From positions 1-42,908 of the IMG/VR virus record IMGVR_UViG_3300021247_000621: a stretch of DNA of 42,908 bases. One strand, 5' to 3'. A program made the position numbers and the translations under genes. Shown here piece by piece: positions 10,881 to 19,951 of the stretch (positions are counted from its first letter, which is position 1; every line of letters begins with the position of its first letter). The notes below the pieces were generated by a model that saw only the letters and a program-made list of their open reading frames with translations, was not told the DNA's origin and ran no database searches. The stretch is from a virus.

Positions 10881-13800
10881 TATTCAACAGGTGTAAATGC
10901 ATTTTTAGGGCCGAAATATTTTGTGAATATATCAAATGCCGTTTTTTCAGGTTTTATACCAAAATAGAATAAAAATGGTGTTGATAAAACTTGTTTATTC
11001 CCACTGTAATTCTTTTGTGTTTGAAATAAAAATATTTCCTGTGAACCTGAAAGATATTGTTCTGTTTGTTTGACCCAAGTTTTATTTACAACCACATAAA
11101 TATCACCTCTGATTGGGTCTTTTTTAAAATCTGTTCCTCCATATGTCAAAACATGTAACCAAACATTACCTTCAATATATTCAAGAGCACCATTAGGTGA
11201 TGTATCAGGTGGAGTTAAACTTATTACATCCATTCTTTCTAAAATATCCTCATAATTACCATCAATCATGTATGTCGGATGTGAAATAGTCATAGGTCTC
11301 AACAAATATTCTTCCTCACCATCTGCCATGATGTAATTTGTTGTTGTAGAATTATGACTTGATATTGAATAGATTCTTTGTAATTTCATAGACGCTATAT
11401 TTGTCCTATCCCATTTTTGCAAATCGGAAATTGGTCCATATCCACCAAACCCATCATCTCTTTTATCCCATAAATAAAATGGAACGACTTGTGAAAAATC
11501 GCCTAATCTATTATTCAAACATCCTCTTACAAATGCACCGTTTTCATCAAATTTAAAATCTATTGGTGTTGGGCCATAAAGTCCGTTTCGTTTGAAATAT
11601 GAACCAAATTTAGGGTCTTCAGGGTCCATAAACTCATTATTGTAAATGAAGTATTGTGGACTATCTAAATCAAATTCTTCAATACCCGCTTCACAATTTA
11701 TTGACATCAATTGTAATAAATCACCATCTAACACCTTTATGTTCGACCCATACTGAGTACCACTAAAAAATTCATCAATTTTTAATTTGGCATTAGATGC
11801 ATCTAATCTATAGTTTAAAGCGTGTTCTACAATTAATGCAGGGTCTTGATATGATGTTTTGGAAATATCTCTTATGACTGAACATGATGAGTCAACCAAT
11901 GGGTCTGCACATATTTCGTAAAAGAATTCATCTCTAACACCTAAGTCATAAAATGTAGTAGGATGTAAAATTTGTTTTTGATATTGAGTTGATGATGGGA
12001 CATTATATAATTGTTGTCCAATAAATTCACCAATACCATTTTGGTATTTATACGGAGTACATCTATAATAAAAATTATCATCAATGATATTATAGAATAC
12101 CAATTCTCTTGGATATTTTGACCCCCCTTGGTTTAAATCATAGTTTGTTATATCATCCCACTTCAATTTCTTATCAAACTTAAAAAAGTATAAAACACCA
12201 CTTAACCAATTATCAATAAATGAATAGTTTATTATTCCACCACAAAATGTGGTTGTAACTCTTTTTCGATTATACCATTCATTTATTGCTTTCAAATTGT
12301 TACTACCGCCAGTAATCACAGGTATTATAGTATAAACACCATCTCTAAATTCAGATAAACCTGATTTTGTTTTTCGGTCATATGTTGTGTTACCTATTTT
12401 ATTCCACGTAACTTTATATGGTAATCTACCTGCATTAGATTCACCAATAATAGTTGACAATAATGTGTATCCTACAGGTTTAGTAGTAGATTCTTTAAAC
12501 TCACTTGGATATGCTGGTGGATTTAAAGGATTCGTTGGACTTCCATAATTATTAGTCGTACCCCAAAGAAATGTCCTTATTGTGGATTCGTCAAATACTT
12601 TGTCATATTTTTGACATCCTTGTTCTACTGTTAATTCAAGAGGTTCACTTGAATCTTGTACTAATTTAGACCTATCATGTATTCTTAATATTGCAAATGA
12701 ATTTGTGTCATCAATAACTTCAGTTTCGTAATCTACACCTGTAAGTTCTCTCCATTCTTGATATGTAAATTGAATATATTTACCTGTACCCAAACCTAAA
12801 TTTGACATTAAACCATTTCCATTATCAACAATAAATTTAATATCAGTAGGTTCATTTCCATTATTGAAAAAACTTACAAAATCATTAAAAACAATACTGT
12901 CACCACTTGAAGAAGAATAAACTAAAGCAAAATATTTTGAAGTATTAGAATCATTTGGAATCGTTAAGGTCATATTATGTAAGTTATCTAAATCAGAAAT
13001 ATTAATAGTTGATGTATTTACACACAAACCTTCGTTTGATTTAGATGACTCATTAGGAAATAAATCAGGTAACAAAGTGGTTCCATTTAAATCACTACTA
13101 CTAAAATTTGTAGAGTATTGCGATTGATTTATATATAATAAAACATATTTATTTCCTGATACAACATAATTATTAACTTTTAATTTAATTTCAGCAACTC
13201 TACAATAGTTATTTTGAAATGTTACGTCTTGAGTTACATAATCATCATCATTTAAACATTCTTCACAATCAGGATATGTTGTCAATGATAATTGAACTGT
13301 AAATTTATCTTGTATTTTATATGATAAATCTTTCAATTGTTCCCCGAATTTTCTAAATGGTCTCCACCAAAAAAGTGCAGGATGTGGAATTCTAAAGTCA
13401 TAGAAAAAATCAGATATTATATAAAAAAAACTTCCTAATATTTCACCAACTTTTATAAAAATTATATTAACAACAAAAAGTAAAAAAAGAAGTATTTGAG
13501 ATAATAATAAATTAAATTTGGTTCTATTTTTGAATGCAAAATTTGTAGGGAAATAATTAACTTTAGATGCACAATCTTCTTCCGTTGTTGGTCTAATCTG
13601 TTTCACACCTAAAAATGCATCTCTTCTTGCTGTTTCATAATGTGTTCCTTGAAAAGAAGATACAGTATAAACTTTACCATAAGAAAATTTATAAAAATAA
13701 TCTTCAGGTATACCATTATTATTAGTACCTAATATTAAATCTTTTCTATGATTTTTAACTGAGTTACTATAATTTGTAGTATCTAATGTTTCTCCAGATA

Positions 13801-15079
13801 TTGGATGAAGAACAGTTAAATAATCTTCAAATACATCAGAGAATTGGTATGTCGCTAACATACCCATACTATACTCCGCTCTATTGTGTGTTCCTCTAAC
13901 AATATCAGGAGTAAATTCTCTTATATTTGGAACCAAATATTTTGCGGTTGCTTTCTTTCTATCTTGAAAATCTAATCCAATCCTAAATCTTGATATAGTA
14001 GTTGTTGGAACTCCTTTGTTTTTATCATTTGTTATCTCTTGTTCACCGAATTCATTGGTGTACACGTAATCCATATTCATAGGTATTACCGCCATCGCCA
14101 CACCATCCTCATCAATAACTTCTGTGACGTTGTGATATTCTAACTCAGGATATACAGAAACACCATCAGAACCTATAACTTTGTTTCCTGTAAATCGAAC
14201 ACATTCTATTGTACCTGAACTTGTTTGTAAGTTACATTTATAACCAGATTTTGCTCGTATTTTACCATTTCGTTTAATTGAATCTGAATTATCATCAGTA
14301 AATGACGATACTAACATTAATGAAATAGGTTCTATCCTGATTCCCCTATCTGATAAATCAAAATCCGCTCTTGTAATCCCTATTTCACACAAATCTTGGT
14401 TACCCCAAAAAGGAAATACCTCTATCGTCTTATCGAAACTAATTATTTGAGGTAAACCATCAATGTCTGCACTTGATTTAAATTCATAATATCTTTCGAA
14501 ATTAGATTCACCTATACCTTTTTTTATAAAATCATATGGTCTTAAAGAAAAACAACCTATGTCAGATAAATCAATATCAATATGTAATCTTTGTGTACCT
14601 ATGGGAACACCCCATATCATAAAATCACCAGCATCATTAGTTTTAACTGTATAATTATAATATTTTTCGTATACCTCTAAAACTTCTTCTCTATTTAGTA
14701 CATCAGATTGACTCGGAAATGTTCCCGTAGGTTTATGTCCACCATGTTGTTTTTTTGATGGTAATAAATTATATCTGAATCCGTTTTCATTTTTATCCCT
14801 TAATTCAACATAAGGATATAAAGATGAAATTACAGGGTCATCAGAATCATTCTCAGATAAAGGAACAAAAATCGAAACTTTCGCATTAGGAATGCCTAAC
14901 CCATCATTTGCGGAAATTCTTCCAACAACAACTCCATAATCAGAACATAAAGTTGTATATACATCTCTTTGAGTAAACTTTAAAGAGAGTATTTCAAGTA
15001 AATCAAAGTCCTGTTTTAATTCGACAATGACCTTTTGGTCTTTTCCAATATTAGTTGAAATTCTATGTTTTTGTACCAT
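10880..15079 (-). CDS. Large baseplate-wedge-like protein with a hydrophobic membrane-like segment, 1399 aa
   Basis: I prefer ATG 15079; an in-frame GTG at 15082 directly precedes it. The N-terminal region has a transthyretin/carboxypeptidase-regulatory-like strand pair (YGVVVGRISANDGLGIPNAK, ~46-65, and NDAGDFMIWGVPIG, ~150), seemingly split by an insertion. Residues ~517-561 form a long hydrophobic stretch (LLLSQILLFLLFVVNIIFI, then a second block ILGSFFYIIS), long enough for one or two membrane helices, followed by WWRPF and a CEEC pair. The rest is β-rich. Position after gp6 matches T4 gp7 (1032 aa), so a gp7-like wedge role is plausible, but homology is not shown. The hydrophobic block is unusual for a baseplate subunit. 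Confidence 0.85.
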   Translation of the reverse strand: MVQKHRISTNIGKDQKVIVELKQDFDLLEILSLKFTQRDVYTTLCSDYGVVVGRISANDGLGIPNAKVSIFVPLSENDSDDPVISSLYPYVELRDKNENGFRYNLLPSKKQHGGHKPTGTFPSQSDVLNREEVLEVYEKYYNYTVKTNDAGDFMIWGVPIGTQRLHIDIDLSDIGCFSLRPYDFIKKGIGESNFERYYEFKSSADIDGLPQIISFDKTIEVFPFWGNQDLCEIGITRADFDLSDRGIRIEPISLMLVSSFTDDNSDSIKRNGKIRAKSGYKCNLQTSSGTIECVRFTGNKVIGSDGVSVYPELEYHNVTEVIDEDGVAMAVIPMNMDYVYTNEFGEQEITNDKNKGVPTTTISRFRIGLDFQDRKKATAKYLVPNIREFTPDIVRGTHNRAEYSMGMLATYQFSDVFEDYLTVLHPISGETLDTTNYSNSVKNHRKDLILGTNNNGIPEDYFYKFSYGKVYTVSSFQGTHYETARRDAFLGVKQIRPTTEEDCASKVNYFPTNFAFKNRTKFNLLLSQILLFLLFVVNIIFIKVGEILGSFFYIISDFFYDFRIPHPALFWWRPFRKFGEQLKDLSYKIQDKFTVQLSLTTYPDCEECLNDDDYVTQDVTFQNNYCRVAEIKLKVNNYVVSGNKYVLLYINQSQYSTNFSSSDLNGTTLLPDLFPNESSKSNEGLCVNTSTINISDLDNLHNMTLTIPNDSNTSKYFALVYSSSSGDSIVFNDFVSFFNNGNEPTDIKFIVDNGNGLMSNLGLGTGKYIQFTYQEWRELTGVDYETEVIDDTNSFAILRIHDRSKLVQDSSEPLELTVEQGCQKYDKVFDESTIRTFLWGTTNNYGSPTNPLNPPAYPSEFKESTTKPVGYTLLSTIIGESNAGRLPYKVTWNKIGNTTYDRKTKSGLSEFRDGVYTIIPVITGGSNNLKAINEWYNRKRVTTTFCGGIINYSFIDNWLSGVLYFFKFDKKLKWDDITNYDLNQGGSKYPRELVFYNIIDDNFYYRCTPYKYQNGIGEFIGQQLYNVPSSTQYQKQILHPTTFYDLGVRDEFFYEICADPLVDSSCSVIRDISKTSYQDPALIVEHALNYRLDASNAKLKIDEFFSGTQYGSNIKVLDGDLLQLMSINCEAGIEEFDLDSPQYFIYNNEFMDPEDPKFGSYFKRNGLYGPTPIDFKFDENGAFVRGCLNNRLGDFSQVVPFYLWDKRDDGFGGYGPISDLQKWDRTNIASMKLQRIYSISSHNSTTTNYIMADGEEEYLLRPMTISHPTYMIDGNYEDILERMDVISLTPPDTSPNGALEYIEGNVWLHVLTYGGTDFKKDPIRGDIYVVVNKTWVKQTEQYLSGSQEIFLFQTQKNYSGNKQVLSTPFLFYFGIKPEKTAFDIFTKYFGPKNAFTPVE

Positions 15080-15082
15080 CAC

Positions 15083-15120
15083 TATAATAAATAGAAAAAA
15101 TACTATTTTCTATTATTATA
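15083..15120 (-). other. AT-only long hairpin upstream of the 1399-aa gene
   Basis: ATAGAAAA (15091-15098) pairs with TTTTCTAT (15106-15113), and the outer TATAATA/TATTATA extends the stem with one bulged base. It lies in the 51-bp gap between the gp6 stop and the next start, ending a few bases before the start codon. It could modulate translation or processing. It lacks GC pairs, so it is a weak terminator candidate. Confidence 0.4.
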
Positions 15121-15133
15121 ATTAAAAAACAAT

Positions 15134-16966
15134 TTAAAATGAAGTCGTTCCTAATGTCTTGACCCTAATTTTAATGTCTTTATTCGGAAATCTAATTTGA
15201 TAAATTTGATTTGACATCATATAAATAGTCATATCAGATTGTTGTATTTCTTTAGTCGTACTATCTTTATACGGTTGAGATACTTCAGAACTTGAATATT
15301 CTCCCCCTATCATATTAAACACTCTAACATCAACAACATTGACTACTCCTGAAATATTTCCAATTAATCTAATTAAATCACCTACAAATAATGGGTCTCC
15401 CATTTTTCTTTTATCGATAGAAAAATATGTGGTAGTCTCATTAATCACAGATTTTAAAACATCTGTTTGTGAAACATTTTTATCAAGTACCAAATCGTAT
15501 TCTAATTTCAAATCTATAACCTCACCGTTATCTAAATCAACATAATCATTAATCATTCTGTATTCTGACAAATAATTGATGATGTTGTTTTTAAGTGTAT
15601 TTGAAACGACATCCGTCAAATTACCTCTATCATCATAAGATAATATTTTAACCACTACTTTATTATCTATTTCAACTACGTTCACTTTTGCAGGTGCACC
15701 AAATGTTGACGGCATGTTTTCAATTAATGATTTATAATCATTTAAAGTGACTGCTCTATTTTGTGCTGCGAAATTATAACCAACCATATTTCGAATTTCT
15801 TCTATTGTAGGTTGGTCTGCACCACCAATCGCAGGAGTAACATTTGTTACACGTAAAGATTGTGCAACTTGAGTGTTAATCGTACTGTTTGGACCTAAAA
15901 CATTAAATTCTACGTCATCAACACTTTGAATTACATTAACCCCTAAATTAGTGTCTTTACCCCCACCAATTCTATATCTAATAAAAAGAGTTGTGTTTGG
16001 TCTTGGTATCATTCCTAAAGACATATTATTTAAAAAAGTACCAATGTTGACTTTCATATTATTAGTAATATAATTGTCTAAATTATCTAATGGGTCTACA
16101 TTACCTGAACCAAACGTCATTGAAAAATAACCTTCGGGTGTGTACTCTGTAATAAATTTATTTACAACGGGTACATATGTCCCTGGTAAAAAATTGTTTC
16201 TATCTGATACTGTGGTTGAGTCGGGTACAAATACCTTATCTTCAATTAAACTTTTTACTTCGTACCACTTATTTACATTCGAATCAAATTCTGATGAACT
16301 TGGGTTTGCGCCAAATGATGTTCCTTCTTTGTGTATAACGGATGTAATCCCTAAAACATTCTGTTCAGGTAAATATATTTTTAAAAATGGTTTTTGGTCA
16401 ACATCTGTAATAACTCTTCTGAAAATTCTTGTAACACCATTAACAACCGCTTCTCTTTTTGTTATCGTATAAGAAATTAATTTATTATTACCATCAAAAT
16501 TAGGTATTTTCAATCTATTAGGTTCACCTCTACTATTGAATGGATTTGAAAAATCAATATCTTCTATAGTTTCAAATATCTGTCCTCCACCTGAAACTTG
16601 TGCGCCACCTTTTAAAATACCCAAGTATCTTTCATCTTCTTTATCCCCTCTTACAGGTACATTTATTGAAAAATCACATAGAGCAACAGATGGTCTATTA
16701 CCAGGAATTCTTAATCCATATGTTTTTGCAATATGAAACAAAGATTGTCTTTGTTGTGCAAAGTCTAACATTGTTTCTTGCCATACTCTATCTATATGAA
16801 AATGTAAATTATCTGAAACTGCTGCATTTAAATCCAATAAAACTGAAAATATTGATGCGTCATTAGTATTTTTTACTAAATCAGGGTAATATAATTTTGT
16901 TAGATTGACAAGTTCTTGTCTTAGACTCGCGAAATCTCTAACTGCGTATGATATTTTTTTTGCCAT
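15134..16966 (-). CDS. gp6: Baseplate wedge protein gp6-like (gpJ family)
   Basis: 610 aa, near the 660 aa of T4 gp6. The N-terminus (YAVRDFASLRQELVNLTKLY, then NDASIFSVLLDLNAAVSDNL and a WQETMLDFA helix) is the typical start of gp6/gpJ-like wedge proteins. The central ATTxxTP-type core is represented by RVTNVTPAIGGADQPTIEEI, followed by AAQNRAVTLNDYKSLI, the conserved 'R.vT..Dy..l' segment. gp6 forms the inner ring of the baseplate with gp25 and gp53. Its start lies one base after the gp25 stop, the classic gp25-gp6 pairing of contractile phages. Confidence 0.93.
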   Translation of the reverse strand: MAKKISYAVRDFASLRQELVNLTKLYYPDLVKNTNDASIFSVLLDLNAAVSDNLHFHIDRVWQETMLDFAQQRQSLFHIAKTYGLRIPGNRPSVALCDFSINVPVRGDKEDERYLGILKGGAQVSGGGQIFETIEDIDFSNPFNSRGEPNRLKIPNFDGNNKLISYTITKREAVVNGVTRIFRRVITDVDQKPFLKIYLPEQNVLGITSVIHKEGTSFGANPSSSEFDSNVNKWYEVKSLIEDKVFVPDSTTVSDRNNFLPGTYVPVVNKFITEYTPEGYFSMTFGSGNVDPLDNLDNYITNNMKVNIGTFLNNMSLGMIPRPNTTLFIRYRIGGGKDTNLGVNVIQSVDDVEFNVLGPNSTINTQVAQSLRVTNVTPAIGGADQPTIEEIRNMVGYNFAAQNRAVTLNDYKSLIENMPSTFGAPAKVNVVEIDNKVVVKILSYDDRGNLTDVVSNTLKNNIINYLSEYRMINDYVDLDNGEVIDLKLEYDLVLDKNVSQTDVLKSVINETTTYFSIDKRKMGDPLFVGDLIRLIGNISGVVNVVDVRVFNMIGGEYSSSEVSQPYKDSTTKEIQQSDMTIYMMSNQIYQIRFPNKDIKIRVKTLGTTSF

Positions 16967-16967
16967 T

Positions 16968-17417
16968 TTATATGTTTATAATTATAAAGTCAGATGATGA
17001 AAATGCACCATTATTTACAGTATAATCAATTTTTACTTTTGCGGTGTATGGTTTTGTTGATAAATCTGAAACCCTAAATAATCTGTTATCTTCATCTTCA
17101 GATATACTTGATGGTTCTGAAGTATCATCTTCAGCATTTATTACTGTTATTGAATTTATGTCTAAATTAGGTATGTACTTTTTTATTGATTCTCTTATTT
17201 CTTCTTCTATCAAACTCCAAGAAATGATGTCATTTTGGTCAAAAATAAATTCATATATTCTTGTACCAAAATCGGGCAAATAATATCTCGTACCTTTTCT
17301 TGTTAATAAAAGATGAATCAAATTTGCTCTAACCTCTTTTTCAGGGGTATCTGTCATTCTTAAAAAAGTACCTTTATCACTGTCCCTAAATGGGAAATCA
17401 ATACCATATGTAGCCAT
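16968..17417 (-). CDS. gp25: Baseplate wedge protein gp25-like
   Basis: 149 aa (T4 gp25: 132 aa). The signature lies in the first half: IDFPFRDS near the N-terminus, then LIHLLLTRKGTRYYLPDFGT with the P-x-FGT turn and a following FIFDQND segment, and an SLIEEEIRESIKKY helix. This is the GPW/gp25 domain. An acidic Ser/Glu/Asp loop (~95-110) is an insertion relative to T4. gp25 joins gp6 and gp53 in the inner wedge and contacts the first sheath ring. The gene is the first of its unit, just downstream of a terminator and preceded by TATTTATTTGAT. Confidence 0.93.
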   Translation of the reverse strand: MATYGIDFPFRDSDKGTFLRMTDTPEKEVRANLIHLLLTRKGTRYYLPDFGTRIYEFIFDQNDIISWSLIEEEIRESIKKYIPNLDINSITVINAEDDTSEPSSISEDEDNRLFRVSDLSTKPYTAKVKIDYTVNNGAFSSSDFIIINI

Positions 17418-17450
17418 ATCAAATAAATATAATGAATGAGAAAATGGTAA

Positions 17451-17481
17451 TAAATAAAAAACTCGGATTATTCATCCGAGT
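17451..17481 (-). terminator. Intrinsic terminator after the nucleotide-metabolism block
   Basis: A perfect 8-bp stem ACTCGGAT/ATCCGAGT (17461-17468 and 17474-17481) with a 5-nt loop is followed on the minus strand by a T run. The stem includes the last codons and stop of the small Cys-rich gene. It separates the replication block from the gp25 operon. The A/T runs on both sides could allow termination in both directions. Confidence 0.85.
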
Positions 17482-17662
17482 CTTTTTCTCTTTCTTTGAT
17501 TTTGGTTGTTCCTTTTATTCCTTTCGGGTCATAAGGACAATGTCTACATCCACTTTTTGCCGAACCACAACAATAACCTCTTTGTTTATGATATAACTCT
17601 GTGAATACGACCTTATTACCATCTAAATAATAATGAACACCTTCAACAAATGTTTTACTCAT
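17468..17662 (-). CDS. Small Cys-rich DUF5522-like protein, 64 aa
   Basis: The protein contains a YHKQRGYCCGSAKSGCRHCP core with four cysteines (CC-x5-CRHC) followed by PYDPKG and a charged tail. This matches my memory of the DUF5522 pattern (VxT..YHl.RG.CCg..CRHCPY), common in Bacteroidota. The cysteines may bind a metal ion; no function is established. It begins 15 bases after the ribonucleotide reductase and probably shares its transcript, which ends at the terminator in its last codons. The link to reductase function is only contextual. Confidence 0.85.
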   Translation of the reverse strand: MSKTFVEGVHYYLDGNKVVFTELYHKQRGYCCGSAKSGCRHCPYDPKGIKGTTKIKEREKDSDE

Positions 17663-17677
17663 ACCATATAAATATGG

Positions 17678-19936
17678 TTAAATTCGAACTATCTCGCAAC
17701 TGCCCCCTGCACAGCTCATTGCACCATAATCAGAGATATCTTTGAACTGTGGTTTATCAAGAATTTCTCCGAAATCTACTTCTTTGAATTGACGAGTAAT
17801 TGTTTCCCATTTGTGGAACAAGTGAATGTCTTTCAAACAATATACCATTCTTCTGATATCTCCTTTATAATAATTCTTTGCAAACTTCTTTGCTCTGTCC
17901 AACCAATACTTCTTGAGTAACACTTGCTCCCTCGTACCTGTTACAGGTAATCCCTCTATTAATGTGTCACATGCCAACCAAAGGTTGTTATCAAAGTAAT
18001 GAAGACCGTCTACAACCAATCCTGACGCTAATACAGACCCTTTACCATATTCACTGACAAGTTCCTCAAGATTCAATACTGAGGTGAATGGTGCTTGGTT
18101 AAAATCCTTGTCACCATAGTCAGACATAAATGATACTGCTGTGAAATCTTCCTTATTATCCCAAATGTAATCTACGATTGCATCTTTATCATCTATGATA
18201 ACTGTACAACTTGTGTTATGATTGATTGGATTATAAACACATCTTTCAGGATTAGTTCCTGCGTTGACCCAATTCTGTTGTACAAGTTTAATCAATTCAA
18301 GATGTTTGATACCTTTCATGTCCTTTTTGAATAATCCTTTCTTTGGATTCTCAACAGGAACAAATACCACATAATCACTCTTGGTTGTTGACCAAACACT
18401 TTCTTCAAGCAAGAATGGCATATTTTCTGTCAACCATTTTGCTGTGTTACTTTCTTTGTTCAATTGCATGATTCTGAAATATTTCTCAGAATGTTCAGGG
18501 TGAATACCTGATGCAGTACCCAATACTACAGATGCATTACCTGATGGTTTAACACATGTTGTTCTTGCTGCTTGGTTAATTTCAATAATATCTGCAACTT
18601 CCTTATTTACTCTCTTAACTATTTCTGCACCCTCTTTCAACAAGTCAGCATCGAAGAGTGATGGGTTATTCATCCAACCTGTAATGCTAACACCTAACAA
18701 TGCCTCTCTTTCAAAAATCTTTTGACTTACTTCACCCAAATATGGGAAGTTAGTGTAACCTGCTTGTAATGTACCAAGAACAGCAGCATCCTTACATGCC
18801 TTGAAGAACTTTTCTTTTGTTGTACATTTTTCAGCATTAATCTCATTTAAGTTACACCCTTGAATACCAAACTTATGTTTATTGTTACGTACATAATGTT
18901 CGATATCGTCATAATGTATCTTTGAAAAATCAATACTATCAAGGATTGGTAATTTTGCAATTTCAAAACATGGATTGAACATATCAAACCAACTGTTCGC
19001 AAATACAAAACCAATATCATTTGCACCATCGTTCAATTTAACCAAATAGTCGAATTGCTCTTTGGTAACTTCACTTCTAAGTAATATAACTGAGTTATTA
19101 CTTCTCGCTCTATGTGGATTGTCAACTCTCCAATTACCTGTCTTTGCATGAATCATTTCATCGTCATTAGGGTCAACAATCATATTAAGTGCTGACCTTC
19201 TAACTCCACCTGACAATACTGCGTCAGATGCATGACAGATAATATCAAATGCAAGGATTGGTCTAATCTTATTTCCTTCTTTCTCAATCCATTTTTCAAG
19301 GAGTTGTTCAATCTTTTCTAATGATTGCTTCAAACCTTCGTGACCTGGTGCTTTGAAACCACCACTAATGTATGTTCCTTTTTCTCTGATTTGAGAATAA
19401 TCAAATTTGACTTCATATCCTGCATATTCAGGAAATGGTTGTTCATCAACGAAATAAGATGACAAAAGAACACCAAGAGAATCTGCCCATCCTTCAATAG
19501 AATCAGGAATAACATATGTTTTTGTTCCTTTAGACCTTTTTTGGATTCTACTCAAGTTGTTTACAAATGGAATCAAGAGTCCACCACCAACACCACATCC
19601 TGATAAACCAAGGTAAAAGATTTCTTGAAACACTCTATTTCTTGCGATGTGTGTACTGGTACAGTTGAACATCTTTGTATTGTGCTTCATGATTTCATTG
19701 TACCTGTATTGAAGGTTCCTTTGTGATGCCAATACTACTTGGTCTTTCATACTTTCAACCACAGATTGAAGGTATGGTTCTAATGTGTCATTATAATTGG
19801 AATATTTTTTCCTGTGTCCATTTACAATGTCTTCACATGCCTCTTCCCAATTTTCATACCTACCTAATTCTTCTTTCCACTTGAAATAATCAGAATACAA
19901 TTTCAAGTCACTCAAAAACTTTTTTCCTTTTTGCAT
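17678..19936 (-). CDS. nrdJ: Adenosylcobalamin-dependent ribonucleoside-triphosphate reductase (class II RNR)
   Basis: 752 aa, about the length of the monomeric Lactobacillus leichmannii enzyme (739 aa). It reduces ribonucleotides to deoxyribonucleotides using a B12-generated thiyl radical. Visible features are the N-terminal redox Cys in MFNCTSTH (~92), SGCGVGGG (~113), FNPCFEI (~322) carrying the likely radical Cys, GIQGCNLNEI (~359) with the second active-site Cys, KPSGNASVVLG (~460), and the C-terminal shuttle pair in SCAGGSCEI (C742, C747). No small subunit is seen nearby, as expected for class II. Its coding sequence looks less AT-rich than the tail genes. It sits 15 bases after the helicase stop. 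Confidence 0.93.
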   Translation of the reverse strand: MQKGKKFLSDLKLYSDYFKWKEELGRYENWEEACEDIVNGHRKKYSNYNDTLEPYLQSVVESMKDQVVLASQRNLQYRYNEIMKHNTKMFNCTSTHIARNRVFQEIFYLGLSGCGVGGGLLIPFVNNLSRIQKRSKGTKTYVIPDSIEGWADSLGVLLSSYFVDEQPFPEYAGYEVKFDYSQIREKGTYISGGFKAPGHEGLKQSLEKIEQLLEKWIEKEGNKIRPILAFDIICHASDAVLSGGVRRSALNMIVDPNDDEMIHAKTGNWRVDNPHRARSNNSVILLRSEVTKEQFDYLVKLNDGANDIGFVFANSWFDMFNPCFEIAKLPILDSIDFSKIHYDDIEHYVRNNKHKFGIQGCNLNEINAEKCTTKEKFFKACKDAAVLGTLQAGYTNFPYLGEVSQKIFEREALLGVSITGWMNNPSLFDADLLKEGAEIVKRVNKEVADIIEINQAARTTCVKPSGNASVVLGTASGIHPEHSEKYFRIMQLNKESNTAKWLTENMPFLLEESVWSTTKSDYVVFVPVENPKKGLFKKDMKGIKHLELIKLVQQNWVNAGTNPERCVYNPINHNTSCTVIIDDKDAIVDYIWDNKEDFTAVSFMSDYGDKDFNQAPFTSVLNLEELVSEYGKGSVLASGLVVDGLHYFDNNLWLACDTLIEGLPVTGTREQVLLKKYWLDRAKKFAKNYYKGDIRRMVYCLKDIHLFHKWETITRQFKEVDFGEILDKPQFKDISDYGAMSCAGGSCEIVRI

Positions 19937-19951
19937 AACTTAATGTTTATT

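Noticed and set aside
17664-17677. CCATATAAATATGG as a functional hairpin before the Cys-rich gene
   Set aside because: Only 6 AT-rich pairs with a 2-base loop; it cannot form a stable RNA hairpin.
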